NCBI GenBank assembly: GCA_021307315.1
Contig: JAJSPD010000067.1
Coordinates: 62,001-126,000 of the forward strand
Origin: Bisporella sp. PMI_857
Lineage: Eukaryota > Ascomycota > Leotiomycetes > Helotiales > Helotiaceae
Direction: 5' to 3'
Length of the DNA: 64,000 bases
Shown here in pieces: positions 1-11,562 of the stretch; the stretch's first letter is position 1; each line of letters opens with the position of its first letter. The position numbers were made by a program, and so were the translations under genes. Under the pieces are notes generated by a model. That model was given only the letters and a program-made list of their open reading frames with translations, had not been told where the DNA came from and made no database searches.

Positions 1-343
1 CATGATTCTGGAATTTCATTGGGAACCCGGACTAAGACAATAGCAATGGAGATTCCCGAGCCAATTTGTCTTCCAATAACAGTTGAGATAGAGTTATTGA
101 ATGTTGATTAGTAGTGATCCAAGTTTCAGACTTGACTTGCTGGCGAGCATGCTGTCTCGATATGGCAGAGGAGAGTACATATGACCGGAAGCCCTCCTCG
201 TAGAATATTGCCTCAGAATTCGGTTATGATATCCATTTTGCGTTTGAAGAAACGTATTCACGAATATGAACGATAAACGGAGTCTGATAATAGGCTTGCA
301 TAGCGCCTTCATGGCGGTTTCTGTAACCGCTGTCACGACACGT
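1..343. other. no gene recognised
   Basis: Only short, overlapping open frames without recognisable motifs are present. Nothing in this stretch resembles a domain, an RNA gene or a terminal repeat. Confidence 0.5.
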
Positions 344-416
344 GTTCAAATAGAAAGAAGTAGTCACGTGGCCTTCAGATAGTATAGGGCAAACAAGTGT
401 CAATTGCTGAAGGTTG
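344..416 (+). repeat. dispersed repeat, copy A
   Basis: This stretch of about 70 bases is nearly repeated at 17767-17835. Both copies run from GTTCAAATAG through CACGTGGCCTTCAG to GCTGAAGGTTG, with a small indel and a few substitutions. Here it lies just upstream of the LINE ORF1. It could be a fragment of an LTR or of a LINE 5' leader; the flanking bases diverge at once on both sides. Confidence 0.6.
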
Positions 417-3400
417 ATACCAACACTTCGTCCCGTTTTCAACAGTCAGTACTAACAGAAGTCAGCCAGCAATCAAGTCAGCCGGGAACCAAATTAGTGA
501 GAATCGGTAGTTGTGTGGAGGATGGAGAACATGGAGGCTGTGACGCGTCAGTCGAGCAGGGAACGCGTCCAGACGTCAAAGGCATTAGAATGGAGCAAGA
601 GAAGATCTAGAGCGGTAGCAAGCGATACAGAGGATACGATTGAAGTAATTGAGGAAGCTCCCATGCCATTGCAAACAAGACGAACGGGGATCGGCGCGCA
701 TCCCAAGGAGCAAAGTGTGGCGACGAAGGTTAAGGCGCTCGCCGCGAAGGCAGGAGAACGTCCTGCAACAGCGGCAGCGACCCCGAACCAGCCGGTACAC
801 GAAAAAGCGAACGCAAGCGCAAATATGCAGATCAAAGTGCTCACTGACTTGGTCAAGTCGCTGTTGAAAGCAATGGAGGAACAGAAGAAGGAGCACGTGA
901 CCCAGATCGAAACTATAACGCGGACCTTCACGAAGCAGATAGAAACACTTAAGGCAGAGCTTAAGGCAGAGGTTACAGATATGATGGAAAATATTCAGAC
1001 CCAGCTGTCCAATGCCCAAGCACCGTCAAGCCCATCCCCATCGTATGCAGAGGTCGCCCGAACGCCACCAGAGAGTTCACCCAGCAATGTACGAACCCTC
1101 TCCCTGCGCACCACGCCGTCAACAATGACCGATACGCTGTACTGCACCGTTGACACGTCCAGAGTTGGGGAGGGAGAGAGAAGCAAGGCCCAACCTGGGG
1201 CAGTTCGGAAGGCGATTGAGGAGGAGATTCGCACCGGGGAAGGACAAGCAAATTGGCGCTGCGCTGCGGTGATCAAAGACGCTAGGAACACGGAACGCAT
1301 CAAGATTGTATGCAGAGACGAAGCTGAACTCCACCGGGTCAAGGAAGCGGCCCAGAAAACTGCGGCCGAGGGAGTCCGAGTGCTGCGAGACCAATTGTAC
1401 CCGGTCAAGGTGGACAATGTCAATCGAACAACTATACTCGATCACGACGGAAATGTTTTACCTGGCGCCGCCGAAGTCCTTGGGAAGGAAAACGGTGTCC
1501 ACATAGCCAAGATCGGGTGGCTCAGTAAGAAAGACGCGGGGAAAGCCTATGGTTCAATGGTTGTTTACGTCACAAAAGGCAGCGAAGCCGCACGACTGTT
1601 ACAAGAGCAATATTTCCATGTTGCAGGAGAGTCGGCCTACACCAGGGTCTTCGAGCCGCGATATGGTCCACAGAAATGCTATCGATGCCAGGAAATCGGG
1701 CACAAGGCGTACTCATGCACGCAACCGCGAGTCTGTGCCAAGTGTGCTCAAGTAGGACACCATCACAGTGAATGCCAAGCAGTAATACCAAAGTGTGTCA
1801 CATGCGGAGGGCCACACGAATCGCTCAGCGGGAACTGCGGAACACGCCACCGCTCCCAGGATGCGTAAAACCTTTCAAATACTCCAATTGAATGTCCGGA
1901 AGCAGCGAGAGGTGCAACACAGTTTAATGAGTGATGAGCAATTGAAGGATTGTGGAGTGTTGGCGATATCTGAACCATATGCGAGGATCATCGACGGCAC
2001 TTTGGTGACAGCCCCAATGGGACACCCAAACTGGATTAAAATAGTACCCACAGTCCAACGTGTGGAAAGGTGGGCGGTTCGGAGCATGCTCTGGATTCGG
2101 AAGGATATCGAAGCAGAACAGGTGCCAATACAATCATCGGACCTCACGGCAGCGGTACTGCGACTCCCAGACCGGTCGATACTGGTAGTGTCGGTCTACG
2201 TTGAACCGCAGGATGCAGAGGCATTGAGGGTTGCGATACGCGAATTACACCAGGTAATAAGAGAAACACGCAGCAAGATTGGCACCCGAGTGGATGTGGT
2301 ACTTGCCGGGGATTTCAACCGGCACGATCAATTATGGGGAGGAGAGGACGTCTCACGGGAAAGGCAAGGAGAGGCGGACCCGATCATCGACCTCATGAGT
2401 GAGCATGCCCTACACAGCTTGCTCCCGAGGGGAACGAATACGTGGCAACGGGGGAATCATGAGTCAACAATTGATCTGGTACTGGCTTCCGAGGAATTGG
2501 CAACATCAGCGGTGAAGTGTACAGTCCACACGACCGAGCATGGATCCGACCACAGAGCAATTCAGACGACGTTCGACGTCGCGACTCCGGAACGAGCTGT
2601 TGAAACAAGGCTGCTTTTCAAAAATGCGCCGTGGACCGACATAAAAGGCAGGATTACTACCAATCTTCGCTTCGTTCCATTTGGTGGCAGTATACAGCAA
2701 CAGGCAGATGGGTTGATGACAGCGGTGCTGGAGGCAGTCCATGCACTCACCCCAAGGGCGAAGCCTTCACCATACGCGAAGAGATGGTGGACAACAGACC
2801 TCACGCAGCTGCGGCGAGTCTACACGTACCGGAGGAACCAGGCCAGAACCCAACGGCGGATGGGTCGCATGTTTCCCGAACTAGAACAGCAAGCGAATGA
2901 AGCGGCTAAGGAGTACCACGATGCCGTCCGGAGACAGAAAAAAGCGCACTGGGAGGACTTCCTCGCGGATGACACAAACATATGGCAAGCGGCAAAGTAC
3001 TTGGATCCTTGTGGTAGCTCAGCATTTGACAAGATACCGCCGCTGACGAAAAGAGACGGATCCACCACGAAAAACAAAACTGAACAAGCAGAGGAACTGC
3101 TGTCGGTGTTCTTTCCCCCACTACCAGAGAGGATAGAAGATGAAGGACCACGACCACAGCGAACCGCAGTGTCGATGCCTCCCTTGACCATGGAAGAAGT
3201 CGAACGGAGGATTTTTGCGGCGAAGTCGTGGAAGGCGCCAGGAGAGGATGGGTTACCAGCCATGGTATGGAAGCAGGTATGGCCAGTGGTCAAGGACAGG
3301 GTGTTGCTCCTCTTTCAGATGTCGTTGGACGAAGGGGAACTCCCTACACAATGGAGAAATGCCAAGATCATACCGCTGAAGAAGCCAAACAAAGATGATT

Positions 3401-3538
3401 ACACGGTCGCAAATTCATGGAGGCCGATCTCGCTGCTCTCCACACTAGGAAAGACACTAGAATCGGTGATTGCTGAAAGAATATCGCATGCAGTAGAGAC
3501 CTTTGGTCTTCTCCCTACGAATCACTTCGGGGCTAGAA
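417..3538 (+). mobile_element. Tad-like LINE (non-LTR retrotransposon), 3' part missing
   Basis: The region carries ORF1 (zinc-knuckle protein) and ORF2 (endonuclease plus start of the reverse transcriptase) in the usual LINE order. It stops abruptly at 3538, where a hAT terminal repeat begins. From 2799 to 3538 it matches a second LINE copy at 34932-35671 with only about seven differences, all transitions, so the two copies are recent relatives. The 5' boundary is not defined; 417 is simply where the preceding repeat ends. The APE-type endonuclease and RNase H start (seen in the second copy) fit the Tad1/I group known from ascomycetes. Confidence 0.85.
522..1868 (+). CDS. LINE ORF1, gag-like zinc-knuckle protein
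   Basis: This is the RNA-binding ORF1 protein of a LINE, expected to coat the element RNA during retrotransposition. The first ATG in frame is at 522 (a second at 531); the open frame begins slightly upstream with a GTG. The protein is about 448 residues. A coiled-coil-prone region rich in K, E and Q lies around residues 95-170, followed by a proline/serine linker and a globular domain. The C-terminal 60 residues hold three cysteine-histidine knuckles: CYRCQEIGHKAYSC, CAKCAQVGHHHSEC and a third, CVTCGGPHESLSGNC. The stop TAA overlaps the ORF2 start, so the two are probably translated in a coupled way. No break is seen within ORF1, so this ORF could still be functional. Confidence 0.85.
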   Translation: MENMEAVTRQSSRERVQTSKALEWSKRRSRAVASDTEDTIEVIEEAPMPLQTRRTGIGAHPKEQSVATKVKALAAKAGERPATAAATPNQPVHEKANASANMQIKVLTDLVKSLLKAMEEQKKEHVTQIETITRTFTKQIETLKAELKAEVTDMMENIQTQLSNAQAPSSPSPSYAEVARTPPESSPSNVRTLSLRTTPSTMTDTLYCTVDTSRVGEGERSKAQPGAVRKAIEEEIRTGEGQANWRCAAVIKDARNTERIKIVCRDEAELHRVKEAAQKTAAEGVRVLRDQLYPVKVDNVNRTTILDHDGNVLPGAAEVLGKENGVHIAKIGWLSKKDAGKAYGSMVVYVTKGSEAARLLQEQYFHVAGESAYTRVFEPRYGPQKCYRCQEIGHKAYSCTQPRVCAKCAQVGHHHSECQAVIPKCVTCGGPHESLSGNCGTRHRSQDA

Positions 3539-3546
3539 CAGTGTAG
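1861..3546 (+). pseudogene. LINE ORF2, endonuclease and truncated reverse transcriptase
   Basis: ORF2 makes the nicking and copying enzyme of the LINE. The open frame reaches back to 1795 with a GTG, but the first ATG is at 1861, overlapping the ORF1 stop. The N-terminal APE-type endonuclease is complete: the GDFNRHDQ motif near 2310, the STIDLVLAS block and the catalytic EHGSDHRAI block near 2545. The reverse transcriptase starts around 3220 (SWKAPGEDGLP, then SWRPISLLSTLGK) but is cut after LLPTNHFGAR at 3538, where the hAT element begins; the last residues and TAG come from the hAT terminal repeat. The catalytic FVDD motif seen in the second copy (36036 onward) is therefore missing, and this ORF2 cannot be active. 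Confidence 0.88.
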
Positions 3547-4491
3547 CCAGTAGTGTGGCCGTAAAAATACCACGGCGTAAATTACGGTACGGTACGGTAT
3601 AATACGGTACGGCAGGCCGTAATAGTACAGCTTTAAGAATACGCACTGCTTAGTCAGAATACGGCGTAATATGGCGTAATACGGCGTAATACTGTACCAC
3701 CAAATGAGGCTGAAATTAAGCTTTCGCTTAAGGCATTATCTGGTACCTCAACAATACGCTTGATTATTAGACTGAGAATGACTCTCATAGTACCAACGCT
3801 ATAATTAAATACTAGATATATGTTAATTTACTGGCTCACATCTTTCGAACGGTACTAAATTCATTATTTTTGAATGTATGGTTGGCGTAGAATTTAAGTT
3901 TGAAGTTATCGTGCCAAATTCGGATATTTCCACCCGAACTTTGCTTCAAATATCCAAAGCCCAACTACGCCTTCAATTCTTAACTAAATTGCGAGACTCT
4001 TATATATATAGATTCGCTAATATAGACTCTGTCAATTGGGCCTATGTAGGCTTAATTCGGCTGAGGCTGAGTAACATTATCATTCAATAGTTTAATTTTC
4101 TAATTTTTGAAGCTATTCCCTAGTATTTGGCATATATGACTTTAATAACCCAACTTCACTTAAATTCTATATCACCAAAACTTAACCAACGTACATCGGA
4201 GTGATGTCATTTGAAAGCCCTCCCTCTAATACGCGTAATATCTCAATATGAAGTAATTTAGAGTATATCTTTATGTTTTCCGAAGGCTTTGAAGTCAATG
4301 TTTTGATAAAAAAAAAACACGCTAATTCTAGTGATTCGAAATCACCAGAATCCCTGCGCAGTGGAGTTTGGTCTATATAAACCTTGATTTCTTATCGTTC
4401 TCTTACTTTATTTCTTCTTTCTCTTTCATCAAAATATCAATCATCAATTTGTTCCCCACCTACCTACCAACCAACCTATAACCAAATCCAG

Positions 4492-6755
4492 ATGTCTCAG
4501 GCCTCAATGATATCATCCTCTGACCTTGAATATCTTGATATTTCTTCCTCTCCACCTCCTTCCTCTCCACCTCCTTCCTCTCCACCTCCTTCCTCTCCAC
4601 CTCCTTCCTCTCCACCTCCTTCCTGTCCACCTAGTTTAACTAGCTATTCCTCAGGATATAAAAGGCTTCGAACTAGCTGGGTTTATAAGCATATGCCAGA
4701 TCCTGATCCGGAATACCGATATTTTCATAAGGGAAAAGAAGAGTGGCGTTGCAAGTATTGCTCGAAAGCTTATAGTACAAACGGGGGTACTCGAGTGATT
4801 CAGAGGCACCTCTTTGAGAAGCATACCAAGTCGGAGAAGTCTTCTCGGGAGAATATTTCGGCAAAGCGGCAGCAATCAATTGAGCATGCTCTTGAGCTCT
4901 CTCAGGATCAGTCCTTCAAGCGCCGGAAGCTTAATACGACTAATAGTGATGGCAACTCACTTGATGGCAACCACCTTGAGGTCTTATATATTAAGTTCCT
5001 TACTGCCTGCCACCTCCCACTTCGTCTAGTCGAATGCCCTGAGTTTCGGGACCTCCTCAACTATATCAACAATGATATTGATACCTGGCTTCTTACTTCT
5101 CATACAACAATCACTCAATGGGTTCTGCGCCAGTTTAGCTCTATGAAGGAACAGATGAAGTCGAGGCTGCATAGTGCTCTGACCGATATCCACATTAGTT
5201 GTGACCTCTGGACATCACCAAATTGCTTACCAATCCTGGGACTTGTTAGCCATTACATCGCTCAGGATGGCCAACTTGAGAGTGCTACCCTAGCACTTGT
5301 TGAGATGGAGGGGGAGCACTCCGGAGAGAGCCTTGCTAAATATCTACAAGAGGTGGTAGCGGACTGGGGAATTAGTAGTAAGTTAGGATACATACAGATG
5401 GACAATGCGACAAATAATGATACCATGATGCGAGAATTTGAGGATCGTGAGTAATACCCGATTACCTTGATATTTGTCCTAATTTCATCTAGGCGCATAT
5501 GACTCCTGGAATATTGATTATAACGCAAAGCACCATCGAATCCGATGTATCGGCCATATTATCAACCTATCGGCACAGTCTTTCCTATTTGTTAACCAAG
5601 CCGAAGCTCTTGAGACAACTCAGGATGAAATGGACCAGTGGAGGAGGCTCGGACCACTTGGCAAGCTTCATAACTTTGTTACTCACATTGGACGTACCGC
5701 ACAACGAAAACAACAATGGAGAGCCATCTCAAGAGGCAGAAATATCGCTCGAGATAATGGCACCCGGTGGAACTCTTGGGACAAGATGCTTAGCGAGGCT
5801 ATTCCCCTACAAAAGGCTGTAGACCGGTTCTTTGCGCAATACCCCGAGAAGGAGCTAGATCTGGATCGACTATTGCCTGAGGACTGGGCCCTTTTGAGCA
5901 AGGTAAGGTGTTCTATTTCCCTAATTTTTCCCCTAATCTTGATACCAATCATTAATCCTTAACTTATAGGTTAAAGGTTTTCTTACCAACCTCGCACATA
6001 CGACCAAGGCACTAGAATCAAACCACAATACCCTTGACGAGGTACTCCCTGCTTTAGATTTCATCCTTCAACAATATGAGGAGGGCAAAGCTCAATATAA
6101 GAACGACCCAGTCATGAGTACTTGTATTAACTCTGGCTGGGCAAAGCTAGATAAATACTATGCCCTTTCTAGTGAGACACCGGCATACGTAGGCGCACTT
6201 GTCCTTCATCCGGCCTATAAGTGGCAATATATTGAGGAGCACTGGATGTGTGAGTGGTGGGGCCCAGCTAAGACCGCGCTGGAGGACCTATGGAGAGAGA
6301 AGTATATGCCTACAGGCCATGAGAGACTCCCAGGTGAAGCTACTGCTGCCGCCGCTGCTGCTGCTACTGGCCCAGTTATTGCTCCCACATACGCAACGGC
6401 AAATAAGTTTACTCAGTGGAAGAACTCCTTAAAAGCAAAGGTGCCGACGACTCCATCCCAGGACGAATATACTCGATATTGCAGTTCACTGCCACACCAC
6501 GACTTTGAGGATGTGAGGGACTGGTGGCTGGCACCTGAGCAGCAGGCCATATACCCTAATTTGAGCAAGATGGCTCTAAACTTGCTTTCTATTCCTGCAA
6601 TGAGTGCGGAGCCAGAACGTCTTTTCTCGTCTTGCAAAATTACAGTTACAGATCGCCGTAATAAGCTTTCAGTAAAGGTGATTGAAGCTTTAGAGTGTTT
6701 AAGGTCCTGGCATAAGGTAAAAGCCTTTGAATCAGAGGAAGAAATAGGTGAATAG
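4492..6755 (+). CDS. hAT-family transposase
   Basis: This is the cut-and-paste transposase of the surrounding hAT element. It has three exons: 4492-5446, 5493-5902 and 5970-6755. The introns are 46 and 67 bases (GTGAGT...CATCTAG and GTAAGG...TTATAG), and the frame joins at both, giving about 716 residues. After a serine/proline tract comes a BED zinc finger (WRCKYCSKAY, then HLFEKH), then the RNase H-like catalytic domain (CDLWTSPN, QMDNATNNDT, DNGTRWNSW). The C-terminal hAT dimerisation domain includes DWWLAPEQQ, LSIPAMSAEPERLFS and ALECLRSW. No stop or frameshift is present. The open frame extends upstream of 4492 without an ATG, so 4492 was chosen as start. An alanine run near residue 580 is a local codon repeat. 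Confidence 0.9.
4548..4632 (+). repeat. 15-base tandem repeat inside the hAT transposase gene
   Basis: About five and a half copies of a unit of the form CCTCCTTCCTCTCCA encode a repeated SSPPP motif near the N-terminus of the transposase. The unit is a multiple of three, so length change would keep the frame. Confidence 0.85.
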
Positions 6756-6972
6756 GAGTTGGAAGGTAGAGGAAGAGCAAAAGGATATATGAGTCACGTG
6801 TAATTATACTCTAGTATGCCGTATTACGCCGTATTACGCCGTGCGTATGACAAAGGAGGTATATTACTGCAGTACTATTCAGTGCGTATTTGTGGGAGGA
6901 ATCTGTACTGCAGTGGTAATAAGGCATCAAATTACTGCAGTAATTACGGCGTACACACTACTGGCTACACTG

Positions 6973-9545
6973 GTTAACTTTGATGGCCGCACCCGCCGCA
7001 CGTCGATTTATGAGAATTACGAGCACCGAGGCGCCAGACTAGCTCACCTCTGTTTCTACGAATATGCGTCCCAGGTCTTCATGCAGACGTTCAAAGGCGC
7101 GAAGAATCGAGCGTTCCTCTTTCCATTCGATCCTTCTCACCCGCTACATACGACTCATATCCAGGTTTCCGTCAGCTCCCTAAAGTCGTTAAAGACCCCC
7201 TCGCTGTGTGGCAGTTTTACTTCCATGTCAGAGAAAGACACCGATGTTCTTGATACTACCCTGAGGACTCAAGACGAGATACATGAGGTTTTGCTCGGCC
7301 TATTCTATCCATGGAATAGCCTCCGCAGCCTCCGAGGTATATAGCATCACTCCGTGCTGCACAATACAGAAACACGTGGCTGTGGAACTTCGTCCTCCCG
7401 TCTCTCCCTCCTTACCTGGTCCAGCTATCAGAGAACGTCGTGCTCCTTCGGCGGAGCAAAGAAGCAGCTGACCAGGACAGAAAGGAGCGTGGGATAGAGT
7501 TTGATGACTATCTCGAAACTATAGACCATGAGCTCTATAACGATGACGAGGAAGCTAATGTAGACTTCAACTTTGCGACACTCCAACCAACCGAGAGCAA
7601 TCTACTTCATGCTGCTTTAGCTTTCCCTGGTATTGCGACTAGTAGCCTCTCTTCGTTGCGGTTTTCCCGGAACCCTCTATTGCATGGTACCCAGTTTACA
7701 CCTAGCTCTCGAGTTAAGACTTGGGCCAGAGAGTTGAAGGCCTTTAAAGATCAGGATCAATTTGGGTTTGACGACGATGATGCCGACGCCAACATCTCCT
7801 CTGAACTCGAGGGGGGTGACCCAGAAGCTGCTCTGGTTCCCACCCTTGGTTACAGCACAGAATCTATAGCTTCTATGCGATATCTACAGGCTTCATTTCA
7901 AGCAGATCCGTCCCTCGAGAGTTTGCTAGCTCTGATCACCGGCCAATACCCTCTAAATCAAAAGCAGGGTATGGTCATCAAGGCTCTATTCCTCCGCATT
8001 CTAAACCCCGTTCGGATCAATTCTGCCCATGATCAGTTCCTGCTTTATCTCGGCGGGGTTGGTGGAGTTGGCAAGACCCATCTCATCAGGGCTTTTATGT
8101 TTGGCCTCTCGATAATGCAAAAGCATGACGACGTTCTCCTCACTGCTTCGACTGGAGCGGCCGCTGCGAATGTCAGCGGCGCTACTTACCATTCCGCTCT
8201 CGGGTTTGGGAAGAATGGGAACCAACCGGTACGTCAAGCGACAAGGTCGAGACTTTCTCATAAGAAGATCCTGATCCTGGATGAGGTTAGTATGATTAGT
8301 CTGGAGAACCTGGTCCAGGTTAATGAGCGGTGTAATGCCATCTGGGACTTGAATCGAGTATCTGATACGGTTTTTGGTGGTCTGCCTATCGTCATATTCC
8401 TAGGAGATTTCAACCAGTTTCGACCAGTCCGCGGTCACGCTATATGGAGCCAGACGAGCCACGATATTCCTGTCCTGTTGTCTGGGAAATCTATCTGGTC
8501 TCATTTTAATCAGGTCGTATTCTTAACGGAGCAGATGCGTCAGGCCGAAGATGTGGCGTTTCAGGATTTACTCCAGAGAGCAAGGTCCGCTACTTTGACA
8601 GAGGACAATGTCGCTACTCTTAATTCATGTACTGTCGAAAACAGACTTGCAAACGGAGAGACGCCACTAAAATGGGCCATTATACGACTCAATCGTGTAC
8701 GTGAAGAAGCTAACTTAATACATCTTTAAGCGTTCGCTAAAAAACGAAGTCAGAAAATCTATTTCTTTCCCGCCAGACACGATGCACCTACAGGAACGAA
8801 TTTGGATTCTTTTACGCTGCTCAGAATGATATACCAGGTCGGCGAGCAGGAATACCTGAAAGGTCCAGGCTTCTTTGCTTTTACAAAAGGTATGCCTATT
8901 ATGCTCCAGCAGAATACGAATACGTATGCCGGACTAGTCAATGGGATGAAAGGGACTGTCGAAGAAGTAATATTGGATACAGACGTGCGAGGTACATAAA
9001 CTGTTATCGTTCTTGTAAGTTGGATTTGCTAACAAAAACATAACAGCGGCGATAGGCTCGTGGATAGAACTTGATAATCAGTTCATTCTGTGTACAGTTC
9101 CTCCGCTATGTGTCCTCGTTCGACCAGCACATGACTATAGCTTATCATTCTTTAATATTTCCAACGGTCTGGTTCTTGTCTTCCCGGTACAGATAAGAGG
9201 GCAGATCCCGAGTATACCTGGCTTGTCGTTTTACCGACATCAGGTCTCGTTGACGCTTGAATTCGCCTTTACCGATTATAAGAGCCAAGATAGTACGTTT
9301 GTTAGCCTTATTCTAGATCTCTTTTTTGGTAAACAACGCGGCGTTAACCAGCATAGCAAATAGACCTCGATCAACGTCCAGTTTGGCAGGGTCAAATCTT
9401 TGTCAGGGGTGTAGTTGCGAGAACCGATCACGCTTCAAAACGTTTCATTTGCCCCTTACCCGGATCTCCAGGTTAAACTGGCCCGACTTGAGGCTCTAGA
9501 ACAACGGACGATTAGTTTGTGGGAAAGCTCACTTGATTCTTGATA
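6973..9545 (+). pseudogene. Helitron RepHel-type helicase, 5' truncated and decayed
   Basis: The conceptual protein is the part of a Helitron protein that follows the Rep nuclease, plus the PIF1-like helicase. The helicase core is clear: GGVGGVGKTHLI (Walker A, near 8052), STGAAAANVSGAT, ILDEVSM (Walker B, near 8275) and LGDFNQFRPV. Later motifs appear after an in-frame TAA at 8727-8729: GMPIMLQQNTNTYAGLVNG, then a C-terminal block reaching about 9545. The reading frame shifts near 7330 and probably again after 9300. A possible intron (GTACAT...AACAG) lies near 8992-9046. The Rep domain is absent because sequence homology starts exactly at the hAT end at 6973. The element cannot be autonomous. 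Confidence 0.75.
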
Positions 9546-9880
9546 TGACTCTATAGAACGACTCTCTTAACTCTGAGTATTACATTCTACGTATTATATC
9601 TGCTTCGTATTTAGACTTGCCTTAACAGAGATATGGTATATTGCTTTTTTTTCCTTTTTAGGCAATTGTTGCGAGGTTTTTGATACATTTAAGGCCACGG
9701 CTATCTAACGCTGTACTATCACTTGCTGTTTCATATAATGCTTTTTTATTGTCTTTATTTCTACTACGGAGCCTTTTATTTTCCACACACGTCTTACTTT
9801 TTCGCTGTTTCTCATATGACCTATGTTAACTCCTTTTAATTCTTTTTATTCTTCTGTGTTGATACTTCCGTAGTATAACG
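9546..9880. other. AT-rich stretch after the helicase, no gene
   Basis: The sequence is T-rich and low in complexity, with stops in all frames. Nothing was recognised here. Confidence 0.5.
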
Positions 9881-10646
9881 ATGGTTGGTACTCGTACAAC
9901 TCCGAGCGGAAGAACTACGGCCACGTTAGCTGGTTCCCTTGTTATAGAGGCCGCTGATAATGAAAACGATACAATTGATATTACTGACCAGGGTTCTGTA
10001 AGTTCTCCACTTGCCCGGTTATTGCTACCTGTTAATTTCTTAGGCGCCGCGGAGTTCTATGCCGCCTTATTCGGACAGCATCTACGCTAGCCTTTACCAA
10101 TTTAGTTCGATCGATCCACATACACCCTTTTCGGCCTTCACTCCCTCATTATTTGCGTCGCCGAATAAAAAACCAGCAACTCCCTTTCCAGCTTTAAACT
10201 TTGACGGTGTACCGAACTTTCTTTACTTTCGTGGCTAGTAGGTATACGTTGAAAATCTTAAACGTCTTGATCCGAAGCTTTCATGGGGGACTTTCAGTAG
10301 AAATGGAATACTGTGGCTAGCTTATAATAACTTAAACGACTTATACGATAATGAAGAGCTTGGACTTTTAAGTATTATTCTTTTAGGCCGGCTCGGTCCG
10401 TTCATTACACTCAGGACTGCCGAGAACAATTTCAATAAGGACAAGCCTGAGTTTTCTATGCAATTACAAGTAAAGGAGCGATCTCTAGAATTCCTAAAAG
10501 ACTTAATTCGTCGGCGGGATAGAAATCTTACTGTTACAAATCCCTTACGCGTGAAGGTGGCCGAGTCGGACATCACTTTCCTTTTTTTTACTTCCGGAGA
10601 CGCATTCCCTTTTACTTTTAACGGAACGACCACGGACGACGACTAA
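9881..10646 (+). pseudogene. decayed ORF of unknown function next to the Helitron
   Basis: Protein-like stretches occur in more than one frame on the plus strand. A 69-residue piece begins with ATG at 9881 (MVGTRTTPSGRTTATLAGSL). Further pieces lie around 10100-10240 and from about 10310 to 10646, the last rich in D, E, K and R and ending with GTTTDDD. The amino-acid content looks like real protein, but stops and shifts interrupt it. The function is not recognised. Its place after the helicase suggests an accessory or captured gene of the same element, which is inference only. Confidence 0.35.
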
Positions 10647-11086
10647 GACGGCGATGGCATAGATGCCTCTCGTTTCGCCGCTGGTGACAAGGTCGCTGTT
10701 CAGGCCTAGTTTGGCAGCTACGTCTTCACGAACAAGTCTGGGAAAACCGTGTCTGGTCCGAGCTTCCGCCTTTTGAAGCTTTGGAGGTTGCAAGCTGGTG
10801 CTCCTGGCTTCTCGAGCCTGAATAGCAGCCCGATTACTAAACGGAGGCGCATATTGTAGTATGGTTACGTTCGTTCTTAATATTTAATTATATACAAACT
10901 ATTTCTTTTATAATCTTACACTTCACCGTTCACATTATCCCAATTGTTGTTTCTGCTGATTTTCGTCACGTGTTCGTTTAGGCTGGCGCTGTTGTCTGTG
11001 CGCTATGCCTGAAACTTTGTCGGAACCTTACACTTTACAAACTGCTTATTCCAACGTTTCTTAATTAAAATTCCATAACTCTGATC

Positions 11087-11122
11087 AATTTCGAAGGCTT
11101 CGTGTGAGCCGTAGGCTAGCAC
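11087..11122 (+). repeat. 36-base direct repeat, copy 1
   Basis: AATTTCGAAGGCTTCGTGTG followed by AGCCGTAGGCTAGCAC recurs at 11316 with two transitions. The spacing is 229 bases. Confidence 0.75.
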
Positions 11123-11315
11123 CCATGTCTACTTACGTGGAAGCTGGGTTGGTAAAGGAAATGCCTTCGATAAGAAAAGAGCGTGGTGCTTTCGGCAAAA
11201 CCTTTTTCCGCATTAATCTGTTTTTGTTTAGTAATATCTTTGGTAAGCTCATCTCAGCCACCACCAGCCGCAGTTTCTTTTTATTCAGTGGTGTTTTGCT
11301 TTACTTACTCTAATA

Positions 11316-11351
11316 AATTTCGAAGGCTTCGTGTGAGCCGCAGGCTGGCAC
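11316..11351 (+). repeat. 36-base direct repeat, copy 2
   Basis: This copy differs from the one at 11087 by C for T and G for A. Neither copy lies in a recognisable gene. Confidence 0.75.
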
Positions 11352-11562
11352 ACACATAACTTGGTAATTTCACTTATGTAATTATTTGCCAAGCTTGTGG
11401 CTGCTCAGGACTGTGGCTGATGCGAAGCTAAAATACTCCATGCGCGGCCTTGACCGACAGCGAGTGAACACCAACATCAGCTTCTTCGAATGGCGCCATA
11501 TCAGAGAGAGTCATCACACAAGATGATTTATGTTATGATCCGCTATAGACTCAACAGAAGAG

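Larger units (their letters stand above)
3539..6972 (+). mobile_element. hAT transposon, structurally complete
   Basis: The ends are an 18-base perfect inverted repeat: CAGTGTAGCCAGTAGTGT at 3539 and ACACTACTGGCTACACTG ending at 6972. Subterminal regions are packed with short ACGGTACGG / GGCGTAATA and CCGTATTACG motifs on the two sides, as is usual for hAT transposase binding regions. The transposase gene fills the middle. The 8 bases outside each end (GGCTAGAA and GTTAACTT) are not a duplication, so this element was either rearranged after insertion or marks a recombination point. A related element with the same type of right end lies at the end of the window. Confidence 0.88.
10647..11562. 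other. gene-free stretch with a direct repeat
   Basis: No coding feature was recognised. The stretch holds the two copies of a 36-base direct repeat listed separately, which may mark the edge of the Helitron-related block, and the upstream region of the cyclin relic. Confidence 0.45.

Noticed and set aside
548..1445. Long minus-strand ORFs opposite the LINE ORF1
   Set aside because: They are shadows of ORF1, with hydrophobic composition derived from its codons.
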